64,000 nt of DNA from Pseudomonas sp. (GTDB lineage: Bacteria; Pseudomonadota; Gammaproteobacteria; Pseudomonadales; Pseudomonadaceae). A program made the translations under genes and the position numbers. This document shows, piece by piece, positions 1-6,677 of this stretch. Location of the stretch: positions 41,548 through 105,547 of the forward strand of contig VMRT01000027.1 of NCBI GenBank assembly GCA_007713455.1, written 5' to 3'. The notes beneath the pieces were generated by a model, which searched no databases, was not told the origin of the DNA, and was given only the letters and a program-made list of their open reading frames with translations. Each line of letters starts with the position of its first letter. Positions within the stretch are counted from its first letter, which is position 1.

Positions 1-1275
1 ATCCTGGTGGTCGCGGCGGATGACGGCGTGATGCCTCAGACGCAGGAAGCCGTCCAGCACGCCAAGGCTGCCGGCGTACCGATCGTGGTCGCGGTGAACA
101 AGATCGACAAGCCGGATGCGAATCCGGACAACATCAAGAACGGCCTGGGCGCGCTCGACGTGATTCCGGAAGAGTGGGGCGGCGACACGCCGTTCATTCC
201 GGTCTCCGCGAAGATGGGTACCGGCGTCGACGAACTGCTCGAAGCCGTTCTGCTGCAGGCCGAGCTCCTCGAGCTCAAGGCAACGCCGTCTGCGCCTGGT
301 CGCGGTGTGGTGGTCGAGTCGCGCCTTGACAAGGGTCGCGGTCCGGTAGCCACCGTGCTGGTTCAGGACGGTACCCTTCGTCAGGGTGACATGGTCCTGT
401 GTGGCGTCAACTTCGGTCGCGTTCGTGCGATGCTCGACGAGAACGGCAAGCCTGTGAAGGAAGCCGGCCCGTCGATTCCGGTCGAGATCCTCGGCCTGGA
501 TGGTACGCCGGAAGCCGGTGACGACCTGACCGTTGTGGCCGACGAGAAGAAGGCCCGTGAAGTTGCGTTGTTCCGCCAGGGCAAGTTCCGCGAAGTGAAA
601 CTGGCTCGTGCCCATGCCGGCAAGCTGGAGAACATCTTCGAGACCATGGGTCAGGACGAGAAGAAGACGCTCAACATCGTGCTCAAGGCAGACGTGCGCG
701 GCTCGCTCGAAGCGCTGCAGGGCTCTCTCAACGGCCTGGGCAACGACGAAGTGCAGGTTCGTGTGGTGGGTGGCGGTGTCGGTGGTATCACCGAATCCGA
801 TGCCAACCTCGCACTGGCCTCCAACGCCGTGCTGTTCGGCTTCAACGTTCGGGCTGATGCGGGGGCGCGCAAGATCGTCGAGGCCGAAGGCCTGGACATG
901 CGCTACTACAACGTCATCTACGACATCATTGAGGACGTCAAGAAGGCGCTCACCGGTATGCTCGGCAGCGACGTTCGCGAGAACATTCTCGGCATCGCCG
1001 AAGTGCGTGACGTGTTCCGTTCGCCGAAGTTCGGCGCCATCGCCGGTTGCATGGTCACCGAGGGCTTGGTGCATCGCAATCGCCCGATCCGCGTCCTGCG
1101 CGACGACGTCGTAATCTTCGAAGGCGAACTGGAATCGCTGCGCCGCTTCAAAGATGACGTCGCGGAAGTCCGCGCCGGCATGGAATGCGGTATCGGTGTG
1201 AAGAGCTACAACGACGTCAAGGTCGGCGACAAGATCGAAGTGTTCGAGAAGGTCGAAGTGGCGCGTTCGCTGTAA
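1..1275 (+). CDS. infB: Translation initiation factor IF-2, C-terminal part (5' end outside window)
   Basis: This is the C-terminal half of IF-2, the GTPase that places initiator fMet-tRNA on the 30S ribosome and promotes subunit joining. The reading frame is open from the first base of the window and ends at TAA 1273-1275, so the start lies upstream. Visible are the end of the G domain, with the switch region [12 protein letters not shown] and the guanine-specificity motif NKID, then the beta-barrel domain II (from about [19 protein letters not shown]) and the C-terminal domains ending in [16 protein letters not shown]. It is followed by rbfA, the usual gammaproteobacterial nusA-infB-rbfA-truB-rpsO-pnp order. 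The identity is not in doubt; only the N-terminal part is missing. Confidence 0.97.
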   Translation: MLVVAADDGVMPQTQEAVQHAKAAGVPIVVAVNKIDKPDANPDNIKNGLGALDVIPEEWGGDTPFIPVSAKMGTGVDELLEAVLLQAELLELKATPSAPGRGVVVESRLDKGRGPVATVLVQDGTLRQGDMVLCGVNFGRVRAMLDENGKPVKEAGPSIPVEILGLDGTPEAGDDLTVVADEKKAREVALFRQGKFREVKLARAHAGKLENIFETMGQDEKKTLNIVLKADVRGSLEALQGSLNGLGNDEVQVRVVGGGVGGITESDANLALASNAVLFGFNVRADAGARKIVEAEGLDMRYYNVIYDIIEDVKKALTGMLGSDVRENILGIAEVRDVFRSPKFGAIAGCMVTEGLVHRNRPIRVLRDDVVIFEGELESLRRFKDDVAEVRAGMECGIGVKSYNDVKVGDKIEVFEKVEVARSL

Positions 1276-1289
1276 GCAAGCGTCAGTCT

Positions 1290-1360
1290 GAAAGCTGGGA
1301 GCAAGGAGTCGGTGGCCGCTTGGGACGGTTACCGCTTCGAGCTTCCAGCTTTCGGCTTTT
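1290..1360. repeat. Intergenic imperfect inverted repeat, copy 1
   Basis: The spacer between infB and rbfA holds an arm AAAGCTGGGAGC (about 1291-1302) and a near-complementary arm GCTTCCAGCTTT (1341-1352), followed by CGGCTTTT. The right module CTTCCAGCTTTCGGCTTTT (1342-1360) recurs almost exactly in the rpsO-pnp spacer at 3144-3162. I read it as a dispersed REP-like element typical of this group; that placement is inference. Confidence 0.6.
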
Positions 1361-1376
1361 AAACGGGTGGAAATTT

Positions 1377-1766
1377 ATGGCCAAAGAATTCAGTCGTACC
1401 CAGCGTATCGGCGATCAGATGCAGCGCGAACTGGCGCTGCTCATTCAGCGTGAGATCAAGGATCCGCGTTTGGGTCTGGTCACCATCACTGCGGTCGACG
1501 TCAGTCGTGATCTTTCCCACGCGAAGATCTTCATCACCATCATGGGGCAGGACGACGACCAGGAGGCGGTCAAGGGCAACTTGCGCATCCTTAACGACGC
1601 TGCCGGATTCCTGCGCATGCAGCTGGGCAAGAGCATGAAGCTGCGCACTGTTCCGCAACTGCATTTCAACTACGACGCCAGCATTCGTCGTGGTGTCGAG
1701 TTGAGCTCGCTGATCGAGCGCGCAGTGGCGGAAGATCGCAAGCACAGCGATGAGCGCGGAGAATAG
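1377..1766 (+). CDS. rbfA: 30S ribosome-binding factor A
   Basis: A 129-residue protein starting [15 protein letters not shown], the standard RbfA N-terminus. RbfA is a KH-fold assembly factor that binds late 30S precursors near helix 1 of 16S rRNA and is needed for 5' end maturation and cold adaptation. The family segment around [15 protein letters not shown] is present. The open frame extends upstream to 1185 inside infB, but the ATG at 1377 is chosen because it gives the normal family length and follows GGGTGGAAATTT, a usable ribosome-binding site. The gene ends two bases before truB, so the two are very likely cotranscribed and coupled. Confidence 0.96.
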   Translation: MAKEFSRTQRIGDQMQRELALLIQREIKDPRLGLVTITAVDVSRDLSHAKIFITIMGQDDDQEAVKGNLRILNDAAGFLRMQLGKSMKLRTVPQLHFNYDASIRRGVELSSLIERAVAEDRKHSDERGE

Positions 1767-1768
1767 GT

Positions 1769-2686
1769 GTGGCACAGGTCAAGCGTGTACGCCGTAACGT
1801 GAATGGCATCATCCTGCTCGACAAGCCGCGCGGGTTCACCTCCAATGCGGCCTTGCAGAAGGTCCGCTGGTTGCTCAACGCGGAAAAAGCTGGGCATACC
1901 GGAAGTCTCGACCCTCTTGCCACTGGTGTGTTGCCGCTGTGTTTTGGCGAGGCCACCAAGTTCTCGCAGTACCTTCTGGACGCGGACAAGGCCTACGAGA
2001 CGGTCATGCAGCTGGGGGTCACCACGACCACTGCTGATGCCGAAGGTGAGGTTCTGGAGCGCAAGCCGGTAGCGGTTACCGTCGAGCAGTTGGAGGCACT
2101 GTTGCCGCAGTTTCGCGGTGACATCCTGCAGGTGCCGCCGATGTATTCGGCACTCAAGCGCGATGGCCAGCCGCTGTACAAACTGGCGCGTGCCGGAGAG
2201 GTGGTGGAGCGCGAGCCGCGTTCTGTTAATATTGCGCGCTTGGAGTTGCTCTCGCTTGACGGCGACAAGGCGCGACTGGCCGTTGCATGCAGCAAAGGCA
2301 CCTATATCCGCACCTTGGTCGAAGACGTCGGCCAGTTGCTCGGCTGTGGTGCGCACGTTGCCGAGCTGCGGCGAACCCAGGCCGGGCCGTTCGACCTGTC
2401 GCAGACGGTAACGCTCGAAACGCTTGAGCAGTTGCATGGTGAGGGTGGTGCCGAGGCGCTGGATAGTCTCTTGCAGCCGGTGGACAGCGGGCTTGAGCAT
2501 TGGCCGTTGTTGCAGCTGTCCGAGCACAGTGCCTACTACTGGCTGCATGGACAACCGGTGCGGGCGCCAGAAGCTCCCAAGTACGGCATGGTTCGCGTAC
2601 AGGATAACAATGGTCGCTTCATCGGTATCGGTGAAGTGAGCGAAGACGGGCGCATCGCGCCACGTCGGTTGATTCGGTCGGAATGA
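1769..2686 (+). CDS. truB: tRNA pseudouridine(55) synthase
   Basis: A 305-residue enzyme that isomerises U55 of the T-loop in elongator tRNAs. The catalytic motif is seen as [11 protein letters not shown], with the nucleophilic aspartate in SLD, in the expected N-terminal third; a C-terminal PUA-like region follows (near [18 protein letters not shown]). The start is GTG at 1769, two bases after the rbfA stop. It lies between rbfA and rpsO as in Pseudomonas and E. coli. Confidence 0.96.
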   Translation: MAQVKRVRRNVNGIILLDKPRGFTSNAALQKVRWLLNAEKAGHTGSLDPLATGVLPLCFGEATKFSQYLLDADKAYETVMQLGVTTTTADAEGEVLERKPVAVTVEQLEALLPQFRGDILQVPPMYSALKRDGQPLYKLARAGEVVEREPRSVNIARLELLSLDGDKARLAVACSKGTYIRTLVEDVGQLLGCGAHVAELRRTQAGPFDLSQTVTLETLEQLHGEGGAEALDSLLQPVDSGLEHWPLLQLSEHSAYYWLHGQPVRAPEAPKYGMVRVQDNNGRFIGIGEVSEDGRIAPRRLIRSE

Positions 2687-2800
2687 CCGTTACGCGGCGC
2701 GTTCGCGCGTTGCGTCAGAGGGTGGCTGTCAGCAGGCACGGTCATTTCTCTTTATTAAACACGGGATGATTCCCGGCCTGTTCACTCAAGGAGCCCTATC

Positions 2801-3070
2801 ATGGCACTGAGCGTTGAAGAAAAAGCCCAGATCGTTAACGAGTACAAGCAAGCTGAAGGCGATACCGGTTCTCCGGAAGTGCAGGTAGCCCTGCTGACCG
2901 CCAACATCAACAAGCTGCAGGACCACTTCAAGGCCAACGGCAAAGACCACCACTCGCGTCGTGGTCTGATCCGTATGGTTAACCAGCGCCGCAAGCTGCT
3001 GGATTACCTGAAGGGTAAGGACACCACTCGTTACAGCACCCTGATCGGTCGTCTGGGTCTGCGTCGCTAA
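2801..3070 (+). CDS. rpsO: 30S ribosomal protein S15
   Basis: An 89-residue protein beginning [15 protein letters not shown], full length for S15, a primary binder of the 16S rRNA central domain and part of inter-subunit bridge B4. The canonical [14 protein letters not shown] and [18 protein letters not shown] segments are present. An AAGGAG ribosome-binding site precedes the ATG. The 114-base leader contains a small CGGGATGATTCCCG hairpin, which could matter because S15 autoregulates its mRNA in other bacteria; whether it does so here is not shown. Confidence 0.97.
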   Translation: MALSVEEKAQIVNEYKQAEGDTGSPEVQVALLTANINKLQDHFKANGKDHHSRRGLIRMVNQRRKLLDYLKGKDTTRYSTLIGRLGLRR

Positions 3071-3080
3071 GACGCGCCCG

Positions 3081-3165
3081 CGCTGGAAGCCGGAAGCTGG
3101 AAGCCTGAAGTTGAAAGTGGGATATCCCTCGATCAGCTTCGGTCTTCCAGCTTTTGGCTTTCTTG
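3081..3165. repeat. Intergenic imperfect inverted repeat, copy 2
   Basis: Tandem GAAGC/GGAAGC steps with an AAGCTGGAAG arm at 3094-3103, and the module CTTCCAGCTTTTGGCTTTC at 3144-3162, which differs from copy 1 (1342-1360) by little more than one base. The two arms can pair through AAGCTGGAAG / CTTCCAGCTT. It occupies most of the pnp leader, so it may be transcribed into the rpsO-pnp mRNA. Confidence 0.6.
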
Positions 3166-3234
3166 CAGGTCGTTTCGGGCCGACTCCCGAACGTTCTGCC
3201 AATTTCCCCAAGGCAACAAAGAGAAGGAAAAACC

Positions 3235-5340
3235 GTGAATCCGGTAATCAAGAAGTTTCAATTCGGTCAGTCGACCGTAACCCTGGAAACGGGTCGTATC
3301 GCCCGCCAGGCCTCCGGCGCAGTGCTGGTCACCGTCGATGACGACGTGACCGTACTGGTCGCTGTCACCGGCGCCAAGACCGCCGACCCGAGCAAGGGCT
3401 TTTTCCCGCTCTCGGTCCACTACCAGGAAAAGACCTACGCAGCCGGCAAGATCCCCGGCGGATTCTTCAAGCGTGAAGCGCGTCCTTCCGAAAAGGAAAC
3501 CCTGACCTCGCGTCTGATCGATCGTCCGATCCGTCCGCTGTTCCCGGAAGGTTTCCAGAACGAAGTGCAGGTCATCTGTACCGTCGTTTCCACCAGCAAG
3601 AAGACTGACCCGGACATCGCCGCGATGATCGGTACTTCGGCCGCTCTGGCTGTTTCCGGCATTCCGTTCGACGGCCCGATCGGTGCTGCACGCGTGGCTT
3701 TCCACCCGGAAACCGGCTACCTGCTGAACCCGAACTACGAGCAGCTCAAGGCCTCCAGCCTGGACATGGTCGTAGCCGGCACCAAGGACGCTGTACTGAT
3801 GGTCGAATCGGAAGCCAAAGAGCTGACCGAAGACCAGATGCTGGGCGCCGTCCTGTTCGCCCACGACGAGTTCCAGGCTGTGATCAAGGCGGTCGAAGAG
3901 CTCGCCGCTGAAGCCGGCAAGCCGCGCTGGGACTGGACCGCTCCGCAGGCCAATACCGCACTGCTGGACGCCATCCGTGCCGAGTTCGGCGAAGCCATCT
4001 CCCAGGCCTACACCATCACCATCAAGCAGGACCGCTATGCGCGCCTGGGCGAGCTGAAGGACCAGGTCGTTGCCAAGTTCTCCGGTGAAGAAGGCCAGCC
4101 GTCTGCTGGCGAAGTGAAGGACGCTTTCGGTGAGATCGAATACCGCACCGTTCGCGAGAACATCGTCAATGGCAAGCCACGCATCGATGGTCGCGACACC
4201 CGCACCGTCCGCGGGCTGAACATCGAGGTCGGCGTACTCGACAAGACCCACGGTTCGGCGCTGTTCACCCGTGGTGAGACCCAGGCTCTGGTAGTTGCCA
4301 CTCTCGGCACCGCCCGTGACGCACAGCTGCTCGACACCCTGGAAGGCGAGAAGAAAGACCCCTTCATGCTGCACTACAACTTCCCGCCGTACTCGGTGGG
4401 CGAGTGTGGTCGCATGGGTGCTACTGGCCGTCGCGAAATCGGCCACGGTCGTCTGGCCCGTCGTGGCGTCGCCGCCATGCTGCCGAGCGCCGACGAATTC
4501 CCCTACACCATCCGTGTAGTGTCGGAAATCACCGAATCCAATGGATCGTCCTCCATGGCTTCCGTCTGCGGTGCTTCCCTGGCCCTGATGGACGCTGGTG
4601 TGCCAATGAAGGCTCCGGTGGCCGGTATCGCCATGGGTCTAGTCAAGGAAGGCGAGAAGTTTGCCGTTCTGACCGACATCCTCGGTGACGAAGATCACCT
4701 GGGCGACATGGACTTCAAGGTAGCCGGTACCGCCAAGGGCGTGACCGCGCTGCAGATGGACATCAAAATCCAGGGCATCACCGAAGAGATCATGGAGCAG
4801 GCGCTGGAGCAGGCTCTGGAAGCTCGCCTGAACATCCTCGGCCAGATGAACCAGGTCATCGCCCAGTCACGCAGCGAGCTGTCGGCCAATGCCCCAACCA
4901 TGCTGGCGATGAAGATCGACCAGGACAAGATCCGTGACGTTATCGGCAAGGGTGGCGCCACCATTCGCGCTATCTGCGAAGAGACCAAGGCCTCGATCGA
5001 CATCGAAGACGATGGATCGATCAAGATCTTCGGCGAAACCAAGGAAGCGGCAGAGGCGGCCAAGCAGCGCGTACTGGGCATCACTGCTGAAGCCGAAATC
5101 GGCAAGATCTACGTCGGCAAGATCGAGCGCATCGTCGACTTCGGCGCGTTCGTCAACATCCTCCCGGGCAAGGATGGCCTGGTGCACATCTCGCAGATCA
5201 GCGATCAGCGTATTGAGAAAGTCACCGATGTGCTGAAAGAAGGTCAGGAAGTGAAGGTGCTGGTGCTGGACGTCGACAACCGCGGCCGTATCAAGCTCTC
5301 CATCAAGGACGTTGCCGCCGCTGAAGCCTCTGGCGTCTGA
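3235..5340 (+). CDS. pnp: Polyribonucleotide nucleotidyltransferase (PNPase)
   Basis: A 701-residue 3'-5' phosphorolytic exoribonuclease, a trimer that degrades mRNA and joins the RNase E degradosome. Two RNase PH-like domains are visible (the first from the N-terminus [16 protein letters not shown]; the second from about [19 protein letters not shown] sequence, with TRGETQALV and [10 protein letters not shown]), then a KH domain ([15 protein letters not shown]) and a C-terminal S1 domain ([21 protein letters not shown]). The open frame runs further upstream, but GTG 3235 ([12 protein letters not shown]) matches the family start and follows GAGAAGGAA. The gene ends in a good terminator. Confidence 0.97.
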   Translation: MNPVIKKFQFGQSTVTLETGRIARQASGAVLVTVDDDVTVLVAVTGAKTADPSKGFFPLSVHYQEKTYAAGKIPGGFFKREARPSEKETLTSRLIDRPIRPLFPEGFQNEVQVICTVVSTSKKTDPDIAAMIGTSAALAVSGIPFDGPIGAARVAFHPETGYLLNPNYEQLKASSLDMVVAGTKDAVLMVESEAKELTEDQMLGAVLFAHDEFQAVIKAVEELAAEAGKPRWDWTAPQANTALLDAIRAEFGEAISQAYTITIKQDRYARLGELKDQVVAKFSGEEGQPSAGEVKDAFGEIEYRTVRENIVNGKPRIDGRDTRTVRGLNIEVGVLDKTHGSALFTRGETQALVVATLGTARDAQLLDTLEGEKKDPFMLHYNFPPYSVGECGRMGATGRREIGHGRLARRGVAAMLPSADEFPYTIRVVSEITESNGSSSMASVCGASLALMDAGVPMKAPVAGIAMGLVKEGEKFAVLTDILGDEDHLGDMDFKVAGTAKGVTALQMDIKIQGITEEIMEQALEQALEARLNILGQMNQVIAQSRSELSANAPTMLAMKIDQDKIRDVIGKGGATIRAICEETKASIDIEDDGSIKIFGETKEAAEAAKQRVLGITAEAEIGKIYVGKIERIVDFGAFVNILPGKDGLVHISQISDQRIEKVTDVLKEGQEVKVLVLDVDNRGRIKLSIKDVAAAEASGV

Positions 5341-5357
5341 CAGCTGGCAGTTGAACA

Positions 5358-5380
5358 GAAGGGCCTTCGGGCCCTTTTTG
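5358..5380 (+). terminator. Rho-independent terminator after pnp
   Basis: GGGCC-TTCG-GGCCC hairpin (5361-5374) directly followed by five T residues, 18 bases after the pnp stop. Confidence 0.9.
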
Positions 5381-5444
5381 TTTGGTCGTGATATTTATTC
5401 AATGCCTGTGCGAGATTGCAAGATGCACGCAGCAGCCGGGGGAA

Positions 5445-5461
5445 ACTTGCAATGTGCAAGT
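5445..5461. promoter_or_regulatory. Perfect 17-bp palindrome upstream of sigma-54 promoter
   Basis: ACTTGCA-ATG-TGCAAGT, 7-base arms around a 3-base spacer. A partial relative, TTGCAAGATGCA, lies about 30 bases upstream (from about 5416). The centre is about 98 bases before the start predicted from the -24/-12 element at 5526-5539, a usual distance for an enhancer-binding-protein site. The cognate activator is unknown. Confidence 0.55.
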
Positions 5462-5525
5462 AAACTGTGAATTGCTGGTATGCATAACTTGTTGATTGTT
5501 AAGGATAAAAAAATAACTTCAAGTT

Positions 5526-5539
5526 GGCACAGCGCTTGC
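5526..5539 (+). promoter_or_regulatory. Sigma-54 (RpoN) -24/-12 promoter of the BON-domain gene
   Basis: TTGGCACAGCGCTTGCG agrees closely with the sigma-54 consensus (TGGCAC-N5-TTGC): the invariant GG is at 5526-5527 and the invariant GC at 5538-5539, exactly ten bases apart. The predicted start is near 5551, leaving a leader of about 54 bases before the ATG at 5605. Confidence 0.75.
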
Positions 5540-5604
5540 GCTGTTATTCGTGCATCTGAGGCCGGAGTCATGCCCCAGAAACCACGAGAACAGGAGTGAC
5601 ATCT

Positions 5605-5973
5605 ATGAAGACTACTCAGACACTTACTGCCGCTGCCATCGCCGCTGCTCTTAGCCTGCCGTTCGCCGGCGCCGCTCTGGCCGATACCACGCCTGCCATC
5701 GACAAGACCGATAGCGTCATGCTGGCCGCCAACACTATGGACGATGCCGGTGATGCTGCTTCCGATACCTGGATCACCACCAAGGTGAAATCCACCCTGC
5801 TGGCCGAAGACGCTACTCCCGGCATGGACATCGAAGTGGAAACCAAGGATGGCGTCGTCTCGCTGTCCGGGACCGTAGCTACCGAAGCCGAGAAAGAAGC
5901 TGCCGTGGCCAAGGCCAAGGGCATCAAAGGCGTTCGTGAAGTCTCTGCCGACGGCCTGAAAACCGCCGAATAA
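5605..5973 (+). CDS. Periplasmic BON-domain protein (OsmY-like, single BON)
   Basis: A 122-residue secreted protein. It has a clear Sec signal peptide (MKTTQ, then an alanine-rich core ending AGAALA, cleavage near residue 28) and one BON domain from about residue 58 (DTWITTKVKSTLLAED ... VEVETKDGVVSLSG-type strand, then AKGIKGVREVSADG). BON domains bind membranes and are found in osmotic or envelope stress proteins such as OsmY, which has two copies; here there is one. ATG 5605 is chosen over GTG 5596 because CAGGAG lies eight bases before it. The gene stands alone between two terminators and has its own sigma-54 promoter. The molecular role is not known. Confidence 0.88.
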   Translation: MKTTQTLTAAAIAAALSLPFAGAALADTTPAIDKTDSVMLAANTMDDAGDAASDTWITTKVKSTLLAEDATPGMDIEVETKDGVVSLSGTVATEAEKEAAVAKAKGIKGVREVSADGLKTAE

Positions 5974-6012
5974 CAGAGCTCTCCTCGCCAGTCGCTGGCG
6001 GGGCGCAAATCA

Positions 6013-6042
6013 GAAAACCCCACTCTATAGTGGGGTTTTTTT
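6013..6042. terminator. Terminator after BON gene, possibly bidirectional
   Basis: AAAACCCCACT-CTA-TAGTGGGGTTTTTTT: a stable stem with a T run on the plus strand and an A run on the left, so it can also end the minus-strand DUF2845 transcript that stops at 6048. Confidence 0.9.
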
Positions 6043-6047
6043 GTGTC

Positions 6048-6359
6048 CTAGTTTCCTCGCTCACTGGTGATTTGCCGGAGACGATTGCCTTCAAATCGCA
6101 GGAAATGGAGCATGCCGTTGTTCGGCCCGTAGACCCATTCCTCGACAGGCACCTCCTGTTGGTAGCCATGATCATCAACGATCTCCTTGTAACCTACCAA
6201 GGCGGCGCTGGATGGCTCGCCGCATTTGCTGCGAACCTCGGCCGTGGTGGCTTCCAGGCTCACCAGGCGGCTGTTGCAGCGATAGGTAGAAGAGGCCTGC
6301 GCTTGCAGGGTGACCAGCAACAGGCAAAGCAGAAGTGTGGCGGGAACGCGACGGTCCAT
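6048..6359 (-). CDS. DUF2845 periplasmic protein, second paralogue
   Basis: A 103-residue protein with a signal peptide (LLLCLLLVTLQAQASS) and a short mature domain of the DUF2845 family, whose function is unknown. Conserved landmarks are the early cysteine in YRCNSRLV, SKCGEP, and the EEWVYGPNNGML / RFEGNRL pair near the C-terminus. The same landmarks occur in the adjacent upstream gene (6378-6674), so the two arose by duplication. Both mature proteins keep two cysteines that could form a disulfide. The gap to the upstream gene is 18 bases and GGAG precedes the ATG, so it is the last gene of the DUF748 operon. Confidence 0.85.
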   Translation of the reverse strand: MDRRVPATLLLCLLLVTLQAQASSTYRCNSRLVSLEATTAEVRSKCGEPSSAALVGYKEIVDDHGYQQEVPVEEWVYGPNNGMLHFLRFEGNRLRQITSERGN

Positions 6360-6377
6360 CGGTATGGCTCCAGGGGA

Positions 6378-6677
6378 TCAGTTGGCTCTGCGGGTTTCAA
6401 TGCGGACCAGGCGGTTGCCTTCGAAGGTCAGGATGCTGAGCATGCCATTACGCGGACCGTAAACCCATTCCTCCAGCGCGAACTCCTGGCGGTCGTTACG
6501 GCTGAGCGTGTAGCCGACAAGATCGCGGTGCTGCGGCACGCCGCACTTGCTTTCCACTTCGAAGGCGCGGTCACCCGTGGTGACGAGCTGGCTCCCGCAA
6601 CGAAGGGTATCGGCGTGAGCCCCGGAAAACGCGGCCAGCAGTACACAAGCAACAACGTATTTACGCGAGATCATCAT
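6378..6677 (-). CDS. DUF2845 periplasmic protein, first paralogue
   Basis: A 99-residue protein with a signal peptide (KYVVACVLLAAFSGAHA) and the DUF2845 signature (LRCGSQLV, SKCGVPQ, LEEWVYGPRNGML, TFEGNRLV). It is a paralogue of the gene immediately downstream. The first ATG overlaps the stop codon of the large DUF748 gene as ATGA, and a second in-frame ATG follows at once; GGGGAG a few bases upstream serves either. The overlap implies translational coupling to DUF748. Function unknown. Confidence 0.85.
   Translation of the reverse strand: MMISRKYVVACVLLAAFSGAHADTLRCGSQLVTTGDRAFEVESKCGVPQHRDLVGYTLSRNDRQEFALEEWVYGPRNGMLSILTFEGNRLVRIETRRAN

Noticed and set aside
3133..4446. 437-codon open frame antisense to pnp
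   Set aside because: High-GC shadow frame over a certain pnp gene; no domain or ribosome-binding site.
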